Both the position numbers and the translations under genes were made by a program. The notes under the pieces were generated by a model. That model worked only from the letters and a program-made list of their open reading frames with translations, was not told the origin of the DNA and did no database searches. A stretch of DNA of 35,487 bases from a virus: the IMG/VR virus record IMGVR_UViG_3300046167_000104, positions 1 to 35,487 of that record, one strand, 5' to 3'. How positions within the stretch are numbered: position 1 is the first letter of the stretch; every line of letters begins with the position of its first letter. Shown here in pieces: positions 7,897-13,348 of this stretch.

Positions 7897-8439
7897 ATGA
7901 ACCTTACGAACACACATGAATTTTTAATCACGCACATCACCGACAGCGGCACCGGCTTTGCGGTACGCACCGACAACGGCGAGAGCGTCCACATATCGCC
8001 GCGTCTGCTCCAGCAGGCGCACGCAAATCTCGACGACATCTGCACCGGCATCATCGTGCAGAACGCGGTCGAAGAGCAGCGCGAGCGCACGCCGTGGGTC
8101 GCCGCATATGTGCAGGAAAGACGCGCAGCGCGTGACGTGCTGGGCTTGGCGACTGACGTGCCAGCAGAGGCCGTACAAGCGCCCACCGAGGAGCCTAAGC
8201 CGATTGATTGGGCCGACGTCCAGCGCAAGATCCGATCGATGCTCCAGAGCGACGACGTGACGTATTGCGAGACGGCAGACATTGCCGACGTCGTTGACGT
8301 GGACACGCGCAAGCTATCGCAGCACCTCGAAAACATGCACGCACGCGGCGAGATATGCAAAGCGCATGTAAACCAGCGTGCAGGCCAGCAGCGCGCGTCG
8401 TTGGTGCTGTGGAGCATCAACGCGGATGTGTACAAATGA
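7897..8439 (+). CDS. Putative DNA-binding protein with C-terminal winged helix
   Basis: This 180-residue protein has an N-terminal beta-rich domain (residues ~5-60) with alternating hydrophobic residues, a Pro/Glu-rich linker (about 88-106) and a C-terminal ~70-residue segment with the pattern of a winged helix (AQ/T-rich helix, VDTRKLSQHLENMHARGEI, then a basic wing). It could bind nucleic acid and act as an early regulator. AGGAG lies upstream of the ATG at 7897. It is coupled to the following zinc-ribbon gene by an ATGA overlap. The domain call is by pattern and not by search. Confidence 0.62.
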   Translation: MNLTNTHEFLITHITDSGTGFAVRTDNGESVHISPRLLQQAHANLDDICTGIIVQNAVEEQRERTPWVAAYVQERRAARDVLGLATDVPAEAVQAPTEEPKPIDWADVQRKIRSMLQSDDVTYCETADIADVVDVDTRKLSQHLENMHARGEICKAHVNQRAGQQRASLVLWSINADVYK

Positions 8440-8585
8440 TCTGCGCAACCTGCGACGGAACCGGCTTCATCGATTTGCCGCGTTTCGTCAACACGCCGGA
8501 CAGCGACGCGTGGACAACGGTGCGCTGCCCAGAATGCCAAGACGAAGACGACTTCGACTGGCGCAATGAAGAGGAGGAAGAGTGA
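8436..8585 (+). CDS. Small zinc-ribbon protein
   Basis: This 49-residue protein has two Cys pairs, CATCDGTGF at residues 3-11 and CPEC at about 32-35, the CxxCxGxG style of DnaJ-like zinc knuckles, and ends in a run of Glu residues. The start is the ATG at 8436, overlapping the previous stop (ATGA). Small zinc ribbons of this type are common in phage early regions as adaptors for protein or nucleic-acid contacts. Its partner is unknown. Confidence 0.68.
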   Translation: MICATCDGTGFIDLPRFVNTPDSDAWTTVRCPECQDEDDFDWRNEEEEE

Positions 8586-8677
8586 TGGCCAAGTGGACGC
8601 AAGACATCATCATCGCCGCAGCGATTGCCGCGTCGGTGCTGGGCTGGATCGGCGCCGTCAGCATGGGGTGGATGTGA
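8585..8677 (+). CDS. 30-residue single-helix membrane peptide
   Basis: The short reading frame begins at an ATG overlapping the previous stop (TGATG) and ends in TGATG, which also opens the HNH gene. The peptide is MAKWTQD followed by a membrane helix of about 20 residues (Ile/Ala/Val/Leu/Gly/Trp). Perfect coupling on both sides supports translation. Function is unknown; small membrane peptides in early phage regions often act on host membrane proteins. Confidence 0.52.
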   Translation: MAKWTQDIIIAAAIAASVLGWIGAVSMGWM

Positions 8678-9369
8678 TGGGGGATGCAAGAAGAGAAATA
8701 CCCCCACAAGAAAGGCTCGCCATAAAAGACGCTTGGAACCACACTTGCGCATATTGCCGTAAAAAAATAACGGACAGCAAGGATGGCCAAATTGACCACA
8801 TAATACCAAAAAGCGCTGGCGGCGAATGTTCGCTTAATAATTTTGCTTTATCGTGTGTTCAGTGCAATAGAGATAAGTCTTCCAAAAGACTTCCGAGGTC
8901 TTATGAGGGATTGATGCTTACTGTGGCGGCAAAAAAAGCAGAAAAAGCGAGATCGCTTATGAAGCTTACGCGCACAAACAAGAAGAGACTTCTTGATGCG
9001 TTTCTTGTCGGTTTGTCTAACGTTATTGACCAATTCAAGTGCGAGGTGGACGAAGCTGAAATACCTATTAAGCTTATGGTCGATGGCGAAGTTTATTCAA
9101 AATCTTTAAATTTAAAGCTGAGAGGTTTTGTTTACGAAAAAAACAACAAGGGCAAATATGGCGCCCAAGGTGTAGCTGAAGCGGTCATGGATATTATGTC
9201 AACTTATTCGGGGCCAGCACCGTCGCCGGAAGTCACTAAAGAGGCGGCAAGGAGGTGCAAGGTAAGCACTAAGACAGCTCAAAGGGCTATCAGGCGATGC
9301 ACTGACGATGGCTTGATTGTAAGGGTTTCCCCGCAGATACTTATGAACGCGGGAGACATATTGAGATGA
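8677..9369 (+). CDS. HNH endonuclease with C-terminal helix-turn-helix
   Basis: This 230-residue protein has a standard HNH core with two zinc-binding Cys pairs: CAYC (residues 24-27), DHIIPKSAGG (Asp40, His41), the Asn-containing NNFALSC, and CVQCNRDKSSK. The C-terminal third has a winged-helix pattern (about 180-225, SPEVTKEAARRCKVSTKTAQRAI). It would cut double-stranded DNA at a recognised site. Codon use is clearly more A/T-rich than in its neighbours, which suggests a separately acquired homing-type or moron gene. It is nonetheless fused into the operon by one-base and four-base stop/start overlaps, so it is probably expressed with the early genes. Confidence 0.85.
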   Translation: MGDARREIPPQERLAIKDAWNHTCAYCRKKITDSKDGQIDHIIPKSAGGECSLNNFALSCVQCNRDKSSKRLPRSYEGLMLTVAAKKAEKARSLMKLTRTNKKRLLDAFLVGLSNVIDQFKCEVDEAEIPIKLMVDGEVYSKSLNLKLRGFVYEKNNKGKYGAQGVAEAVMDIMSTYSGPAPSPEVTKEAARRCKVSTKTAQRAIRRCTDDGLIVRVSPQILMNAGDILR

Positions 9370-9566
9370 CCCTAGCAGAACCCGTCTTCATGGCATTCGC
9401 CGTCTTTTCATCTGTAGACGAGTGCAAGGCGTTTGCGAAATACTACGACTTAGCGCGGATCTTTGAGCCGCAATGCGTTGAGATGGGCGGCAAGGCAGAC
9501 TACCGCCGCCCGTGGCCCGACGTCAGACCACAGCCACGGCCAACACAGGAGAATGAAAATGGCTAA
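9366..9566 (+). CDS. Small hypothetical protein
   Basis: This 66-residue protein starts at an ATG overlapping the HNH stop (ATGA). It has a hydrophobic first segment (residues 5-15), a helical middle and a Pro/Arg-rich end (about 46-62). No family is recognised. The first segment is too short and mixed for a certain signal peptide or membrane helix. Its GC-rich codon use matches the phage backbone and not the HNH gene before it, so it is probably an original member of the operon. Confidence 0.55.
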   Translation: MTLAEPVFMAFAVFSSVDECKAFAKYYDLARIFEPQCVEMGGKADYRRPWPDVRPQPRPTQENENG

Positions 9567-9789
9567 ATGGGATCTATCAAAACTGGAAAACAGCGCCAGC
9601 GTTGGCGCGCATATCGACGAGGACAGCAGCACGCCGACGCAGCCAACGCCGCTGATGCTGGTCATGTCGATCCGGCGCAAGGCAGACATCATGCGGATGG
9701 ACGCGGGGCGTGGCCCTGAGCGCCTGACGATCAAGCAGCGCGCCGAAGAGATCATGGCGCTCTGCGAGATGCTGGAGAAGCGGCTGTGA
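9559..9789 (+). CDS. Small hypothetical helical protein
   Basis: This 76-residue protein uses the ATG at 9559, chosen because AGGAG at 9547-9551 stands seven bases upstream. The N-terminus (MAKWDLSKLENS) is followed by a Thr/Pro linker and a helical, Arg/Met-rich C-terminal half (residues ~33-76). It overlaps the gene before it by eight bases and the next one by four (GTGA). Function is not recognised; the tight packing shows it belongs to the early operon. Confidence 0.6.
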   Translation: MAKWDLSKLENSASVGAHIDEDSSTPTQPTPLMLVMSIRRKADIMRMDAGRGPERLTIKQRAEEIMALCEMLEKRL

Positions 9790-10118
9790 CGGAACATATG
9801 ACCCCGCTGGAGCGCTGGAAGGAGCTGGCGATCATCGAGAACGCGCGCATGAAGCGCAGGCTTATTGGGCGCGATGACATGCACGCGTACGCACATAAGC
9901 CGTGGCCGCTGGAGAAGCTGCGCAAGGAGATCAAGCGCTGCCTGAGCAGGCATGGCGAGCTGTCTGTGGGCGACTTGTGCAGCATGATCGAGCAGGACGC
10001 CGTGCATATCGACATCGGGCTGAAGACCATGCGGGAGCGGCGCACAATCGTGAAGACGTCGTTCATCGAGGGCCAGCAGCTGTACCGGCTGCGCACGCAA
10101 GAAGAGTTCGCGTTTTAA
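9786..10118 (+). CDS. Small basic protein with possible winged-helix fold
   Basis: This 110-residue protein has GGAG at 9774-9777, eight bases before a GTG start that overlaps the previous stop (GTGA). The C-terminal 65 residues show a winged-helix-like pattern (EIKRCLSRHGELSVGDLCSMIE, then a KTMRERRTIVKTSF helix and a strand pair ending in LYRLRT). It is therefore a candidate transcription or replication regulator. A rho-independent terminator follows ten bases after its stop, so it ends the first early transcription unit. Confidence 0.62.
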   Translation: MTEHMTPLERWKELAIIENARMKRRLIGRDDMHAYAHKPWPLEKLRKEIKRCLSRHGELSVGDLCSMIEQDAVHIDIGLKTMRERRTIVKTSFIEGQQLYRLRTQEEFAF

Positions 10119-10127
10119 GCGGGAAAG

Positions 10128-10167
10128 GTTTGCGGAAAACTATTTTTACTTTTTCGCAAACTATTTT
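10128..10167 (+). terminator. Rho-independent terminator ending the first early unit
   Basis: GTTTGCGGAAAA (10128-10139) pairs with TTTTTCGCAAAC (10150-10161), twelve pairs with one G-U, around a ten-base loop. It is followed by TATTTT (10162-10167). The short direct repeat AAACTATTTT also occurs twice inside this element. Confidence 0.78.
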
Positions 10168-10178
10168 GCCTGTGGGGG

Positions 10179-10207
10179 TTGCAATCTCCTGATGTTAACA
10201 TTACGTT
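10179..10207 (+). promoter_or_regulatory. Promoter with two GTTAAC boxes
   Basis: TTGCAA (10179-10184), 17 bases, then TACGTT (10202-10207). Two GTTAAC sites overlap it: ATGTTAACA at 10192-10200 and ACGTTAACA at 10203-10211, eleven bases (about one helical turn) apart. This spacing suits a dimer-of-dimers repressor such as a ribbon-helix-helix protein. It drives the gene at 10235. Confidence 0.6.
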
Positions 10208-10220
10208 AACAGTATAGGAA

Positions 10221-10244
10221 ATCAGGAGGAAGATATGAAAATCA
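10221..10244 (+). repeat. 24-bp leader repeat, copy 1 (copy 2 at 10456-10479)
   Basis: The ribosome-binding site and first codons (ATCAGGAGGAAGAT, the ATG and AAAATCA) are identical over 24 bases at 10221-10244 and 10456-10479, in front of two unrelated 61-residue proteins. This points to duplication of a translation-initiation cassette or to recombination between short modules. Confidence 0.8.
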
Positions 10245-10420
10245 CTAAGGCAGCCATCCAAGCACTCGCAACGCAGTCGGTCAAAGACCAGTATGCTCTT
10301 GAGGTGGATAAAGTCATCTATCTGGAAAACGTAATTGATGCTGGCGGGTTCGATATTAGCTTAACTGATCGCCCAACGCAGTGGGATCGCTGCATCGAGT
10401 GGCTTGAAGCGGCAGTTTAA
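10235..10420 (+). CDS. 61-residue early protein, unknown
   Basis: This small protein has a mixed helical pattern, Lys-rich at its start (MKITKAAIQ) and acidic toward the end. It has an excellent ribosome-binding site (AGGAGGA) and its own promoter just upstream, so it is probably made in quantity early in infection. No membrane helix or zinc motif is present. No family is recognised; high expression of a tiny soluble protein suggests an inhibitor or modulator of a host protein, which is only a guess. Confidence 0.62.
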   Translation: MKITKAAIQALATQSVKDQYALEVDKVIYLENVIDAGGFDISLTDRPTQWDRCIEWLEAAV

Positions 10421-10434
10421 TCGCCACACGCAAC

Positions 10435-10450
10435 GGGGGCTGCGGCCCCC
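10435..10450 (+). terminator. GGGGGC-TGCG-GCCCCC intercistronic hairpin
   Basis: A six-base GC stem with a four-base loop lies between two small genes and directly before the second copy of the 24-bp leader repeat. There is no U-tract. It may tune expression or protect the upstream mRNA. Confidence 0.5.
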
Positions 10451-10469
10451 ACACCATCAGGAGGAAGAT

Positions 10470-10655
10470 ATGAAAATCAAGATTGAGCAAACCGTAGAGA
10501 TCACCGGCCACGATCTGAATGCTCTTCGCACTTACTTTGAAGAGATTAAGGAAGAGGGCGAAAATTTCCGCGATTGGTATAAGTCAACGTTCATTGCCTG
10601 TGGTTATGCATTTATGGATGAAAAAGCGTCCGAATATAATTGGGGGCGCGAATAA
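10470..10655 (+). CDS. 61-residue acidic early protein, unknown
   Basis: The start is ATG 10470, the one preceded by the AGGAGGA of the repeated leader; the frame is open upstream but without a signal. The protein is acidic (LRTYFEEIKEEGENFRDW around residues 20-37), aromatic-rich and soluble. Small acidic early phage proteins often mimic DNA or bind host enzymes, but nothing here proves such a role. No family is recognised. A hairpin at 10642-10665 overlaps its last codons. Confidence 0.6.
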   Translation: MKIKIEQTVEITGHDLNALRTYFEEIKEEGENFRDWYKSTFIACGYAFMDEKASEYNWGRE

Positions 10656-10665
10656 CTTTGCCCCC
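10642..10665 (+). terminator. Hairpin overlapping gene end, before next promoter
   Basis: GGGGGC (10642-10647) pairs with GCCCCC (10660-10665), followed by TCTTG. The stop codon of the preceding gene lies in the loop. It sits immediately before a promoter, so it probably separates two units. Confidence 0.5.
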
Positions 10666-10667
10666 TC

Positions 10668-10695
10668 TTGCACAATGTTAACGCGGCGTTATAGT
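10668..10695 (+). promoter_or_regulatory. Promoter of the ribbon-helix-helix gene
   Basis: TTGCAC (10668-10673), a 16-base spacer and TATAGT (10690-10695) form the best sigma70-like promoter of the early region. ATGTTAACG (10675-10683) lies in the spacer, where a bound repressor would block polymerase. The RHH gene starts 24 bases downstream, so self-control is plausible. Confidence 0.65.
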
Positions 10696-10718
10696 GGCCC
10701 AGACCAATGGAGGTAATT

Positions 10719-10880
10719 ATGAACACTGAGATGAAACAACTTGGATCGCGCATCCGCGCCGACGTCTTCGAGGCGCTGCGTGAGCTGTCAAAGCAGGAGC
10801 GCATCAGCATGGCAAGCCTGACGGAGCGCGCCATCCTGCGCCTGCTGGACGAGCATGGCGTGGACGTGCAGCGTGGATGA
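10719..10880 (+). CDS. Ribbon-helix-helix DNA-binding protein (Arc/MetJ type)
   Basis: This 53-residue protein starts at ATG 10719 with GGAGG at 10709-10713. After a short N-terminus comes GSRIRADVFEALRELS (a beta strand and helix A) and ISMASLTERAILRLLDEHG (helix B), the classic ribbon-helix-helix layout in which dimers insert a two-strand ribbon into the major groove. It could bind the palindromic GTTAAC site within its own promoter and at three other promoter regions of the genome. It overlaps the next gene by a few bases. The fold is clear by pattern; the target site is inference. Confidence 0.78.
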   Translation: MNTEMKQLGSRIRADVFEALRELSKQERISMASLTERAILRLLDEHGVDVQRG

Positions 10881-11154
10881 TGATTTCACACTGACGCCGG
10901 AGCAGCACGCAGAGATGTCAGCGGTTGCCAGCAACACGATGTCAGAGGCAAACGCGCTGATGCGTGACATGCTGTCGATCTGCGAGCGTACCGAGCTACC
11001 GGATCTCGCCAAGGTGTACGCGCTGGGCGCTGCGCTGCAGTCTGTGGTCGGCCACATGCGCGAAAACGACTGCGACGTGCAGGACGCGATTGCCATGACT
11101 ATGGGGATCATATTCGAGACGTACAGCACGCCCGACAAGGAGGACATGCATTGA
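10873..11154 (+). CDS. Small helical acidic protein, unknown
   Basis: I place the start at GTG 10873, which overlaps the RHH stop by eight bases; an in-frame ATG at 10855 would overlap by 26 bases and is the alternative. Neither has a strong Shine-Dalgarno. The product (93 residues from GTG) is helical and Met/Ala/Glu-rich, with a late hydrophobic helix (DAIAMTMGIIFETY). No family is recognised. It is followed by the RuvC-like gene through a TTGA overlap, and AAGGAGGA near its 3' end serves that gene. Confidence 0.58.
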   Translation: MDDDFTLTPEQHAEMSAVASNTMSEANALMRDMLSICERTELPDLAKVYALGAALQSVVGHMRENDCDVQDAIAMTMGIIFETYSTPDKEDMH

Positions 11155-11606
11155 GCATTGTGACTTGTGGCATAGACTGCGGCTACCGCACAGGCGGCGT
11201 GGCGCTGGTCGGTGAAAACTGGTCGGAGGTGCATGACCTGCCCGTCTACAGCGAGGGCGGCGTTGACGTCGTGGCGCTGATGGATATTCTCACGTCGGTG
11301 GATCGGCTCGATCACATATGGATCGAGAAGCAGCAGGCGATGCCAAAGCAGGGTGTCAGTTCGACGTTCAAGCTGGGGTATGCGTTTGGCCAGATCACGA
11401 CGACCGTGGCGCTGTCGCGCACGCGCTACACCATGGTGACGCCGGTCGTGTGGAAGCGGGCCATGAACCTGCCAAAGGATAAGGACGCGGCGCGTCGCAT
11501 GGCGCAGCAGTGGTTCCCCGACAGGGCGAGCGAGCTGAAGCGCAAGAAAGATGAACACAGAGCAGAGGCGCTGCTGATAGCGCTGTATGGAAGGGGGAAG
11601 GCGTGA
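11151..11606 (+). CDS. RuvC-like Holliday-junction resolvase
   Basis: This 151-residue protein shows the RuvC/RNase H-like pattern: CGIDCG with Asp9, the second acid Glu59 in DHIWIEKQ, a conserved-looking TPVVWKRAMNLPKDK segment (about 97-111) and a C-terminal helix with DEHRAEALLIALYG (Asp134, Glu139). Such enzymes resolve branched DNA, clearing junctions made by recombination before packaging. The start is TTG 11151, overlapping the previous stop (TTGA), with a very strong AAGGAGGA six bases before it. It is near the RecE-like and SSB-like genes, forming a recombination module. Confidence 0.82.
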   Translation: MSIVTCGIDCGYRTGGVALVGENWSEVHDLPVYSEGGVDVVALMDILTSVDRLDHIWIEKQQAMPKQGVSSTFKLGYAFGQITTTVALSRTRYTMVTPVVWKRAMNLPKDKDAARRMAQQWFPDRASELKRKKDEHRAEALLIALYGRGKA

Positions 11607-11869
11607 GCCGGTACAAGGATTTCATCAACAATTTAAAAATTGTTTACGACGAAAAAAGTGACGAACACTTCCTTAACATTGGCGCGGAGTTTTTTGATGC
11701 TGATATAAATAAGTTTAGCAAAAAAGAACGCGACCAAGTTTGGATGTGCCACATGCTTTTCGCTCAAATGGGAGACGAGTGCCAATTTTTAGACGGCGTA
11801 AAGAGCTTTTCCGGCGAGCACTTTGATGCGTTGCCAGAAGACTTATGGAAAAACGGGGAAACCACATGA
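11603..11869 (+). CDS. A/T-rich small protein inserted in the recombination module
   Basis: This 88-residue protein starts at GTG 11603 overlapping the previous stop (GTGA), with GGGGGAAGG upstream. It is acidic and aromatic (Phe/Asp/Lys-rich; DQVWMCHMLFAQMGDEC in the middle). Codon use is much more A/T-rich than in the genes on both sides, like the HNH gene, which points to recent acquisition as a moron. No family is recognised. Its small size, acidity and odd composition would suit a defence-counter or host-modulating protein, but there is no direct sign of this. Confidence 0.6.
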   Translation: MSRYKDFINNLKIVYDEKSDEHFLNIGAEFFDADINKFSKKERDQVWMCHMLFAQMGDECQFLDGVKSFSGEHFDALPEDLWKNGETT

Positions 11870-12666
11870 CCATATCGACAACCATGTCAAACGAGGAATA
11901 CCACCTGAGCGACGCGCTCAGCGCCTCTGGGGCCAAGACAATCGCCATGAAGTCGCTGGCGCATTACAAATATGCCGAGCGCAAGGAAAGCAGCGCATTC
12001 GACGTCGGCACGGCCACGCACACGCTGGTGTTTGAGCCGCAGCACGCAAGCACCGTATGGTGCGGGCCGGAGACGCGGCGTGGCAAGGATTGGACGCAGC
12101 ATAAGGCGGAGGCCGACGCCAACGGCGCGCTGCTGCTAACGGAGGGCGACTACAAGATCGCCGTGGACGCGGCAAACGCGGTGCGCAGCAACAAGGAGGT
12201 GGCCAAGCTGCTATCTGGCGATCTGATCTGCGAGGCCAGCATATTTGCGAAGGACACGCAGACGGGCGTGGATCTGCGCTGCCGTCCAGACGGGTGGCGT
12301 CGTGACATTGGGGCGCTGATAGATCTGAAGACAACCATAGCTCCAGACCCCGAAGGCTTCGCCAAGCAAGTGGCCAACTTCGGGTATCACATACAAGAAA
12401 GTTTTTATCGCAGGACGATGGGCCTGATCGGGGAGGAGATCGACAGGTTTATCTTCATCAGCGTGGGTAAGGAAGCGCCTTACCCCGTTGGTGTCTACGA
12501 GCTTGACTGGCGCACGCTCAACGAGGGCGACGCGGCAGTTCAACACGCGCTGGAGCAGTTTGCGATAGCGCGTAACACGGGCGTCTGGGGCTACGGGTAT
12601 GGGGAGCTGCAAACGCTCCAGATACCGCGCTGGGCGTTCAACTTCACCGCGTCACACGGCGCATAA
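11866..12666 (+). CDS. RecE-like exonuclease (DUF3799, PD-(D/E)XK)
   Basis: This 266-residue protein resembles the DUF3799/exonuclease VIII C-terminal family, which chews 5' ends of double-stranded DNA to give 3' tails for annealing. Visible motifs are an N-terminal EYH-type segment (NEEYHLSDALSASGAK), FDVGTATHTLVFEP (about 45-58), the metal-binding core Glu123, RCRPDGW (Asp142) and LIDLKTT (Asp153, Lys155), and a QVANFGYHIQESFYR helix. The start is ATG 11866 (ATGA overlap). The product is followed by an SSB-like protein; a separate annealase such as RecT or Erf is not visible. Confidence 0.87.
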   Translation: MTISTTMSNEEYHLSDALSASGAKTIAMKSLAHYKYAERKESSAFDVGTATHTLVFEPQHASTVWCGPETRRGKDWTQHKAEADANGALLLTEGDYKIAVDAANAVRSNKEVAKLLSGDLICEASIFAKDTQTGVDLRCRPDGWRRDIGALIDLKTTIAPDPEGFAKQVANFGYHIQESFYRRTMGLIGEEIDRFIFISVGKEAPYPVGVYELDWRTLNEGDAAVQHALEQFAIARNTGVWGYGYGELQTLQIPRWAFNFTASHGA

Positions 12667-12695
12667 CACAGGCACACAACGTCAAGGAGACAAAC

Positions 12696-13283
12696 ATGCC
12701 AATATCTTTCGGAGAAACATCAGACGCGAGCGGCGCGTATATACGGGTCAACCTTCCGCAGAACCGCTGGACGGTGAACAAGGGCGGCGATCCCGAAGTC
12801 ATCGACATGGCCAAGGGCATCGCAATCGACATTGCCAACGTGAAGTTTGGGTGGCTGAAGATCGCCGTCGGGATGCGCGACTGGCAGGAGTGGCCATCGC
12901 CTTCGCAGCCTCTTCCGAAGCCGACCGAAACAGACGCGGAGGGCAAGCCAGCGTATAAGCAGGGCTTCGACGTGGACTGCTGGATGTCGGACGGCACCAA
13001 GGCGCAGTTCAGCAATAACTCATACGGCACGGGGCAGTTTATTGCCAAGCTGTACAACCAAGCGGAAAACGCGCCGGAGTTCGCGCAGGGCATGGTGCCG
13101 GTGGTCAGCGTCACGACGTCCACGCCTGTCGTGGTTGGCAAGGGAACGTCATACGATCTGGGCTTCACTATTGCCAAGTGGATTGCGAAACCGGCAGACA
13201 GCACGCCGCCTAAGCCGGAGCCGGTGCCAACCGCAGCGGCACCCGTTTCCAGCGTGGTAGACGCAGACGACTTCGGCTTCTAA
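12696..13283 (+). CDS. Candidate single-strand DNA-binding protein
   Basis: This 195-residue protein is beta-rich with many conserved-looking aromatic and Gly residues (GWLKIAVGMRDWQEW near residues 50-64, GKGTSYDLGFTIAKW at about 148-162). It ends in a Pro/Ala/Val linker followed by an acidic tip with a terminal Phe (VVDADDFGF). An OB-like body plus flexible linker and acidic, aromatic tip is the layout of SSB and of T7 gp2.5. It lies between the RecE-like exonuclease and primase-helicase genes and has AAGGAG before the ATG. An annealing role is possible. The function is inferred from layout and neighbours. Confidence 0.65.
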   Translation: MPISFGETSDASGAYIRVNLPQNRWTVNKGGDPEVIDMAKGIAIDIANVKFGWLKIAVGMRDWQEWPSPSQPLPKPTETDAEGKPAYKQGFDVDCWMSDGTKAQFSNNSYGTGQFIAKLYNQAENAPEFAQGMVPVVSVTTSTPVVVGKGTSYDLGFTIAKWIAKPADSTPPKPEPVPTAAAPVSSVVDADDFGF

Positions 13284-13294
13284 GATAACAAGCT

Positions 13295-13318
13295 CCACGC
13301 CTGCTACGGCGGGCGTGG
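13295..13318 (+). terminator. Hairpin between SSB-like and primase genes
   Basis: CCACGCC (13295-13301) pairs with GGCGTGG (13312-13318) around a ten-base loop. The downstream bases (TTATAAC) are A/T-rich but not a clean U-run, so it is likely a partial terminator that lowers read-through into the primase gene. Confidence 0.5.
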
Positions 13319-13348
13319 TTATAACAAAAGTTAAAACGGGGAAGCGGG

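Noticed and set aside
7845-8540. Minus-strand open frame of 231 codons opposite the winged-helix gene
   Set aside because: It is Cys/Ser/Arg-rich shadow text without a start signal; the plus strand has coupled genes with a zinc ribbon.
11603-11869. Naming the A/T-rich orphan an anti-CRISPR or anti-restriction protein
   Set aside because: Size, acidity and odd composition are compatible, but no family motif or neighbouring helix-turn-helix marker supports a specific function.
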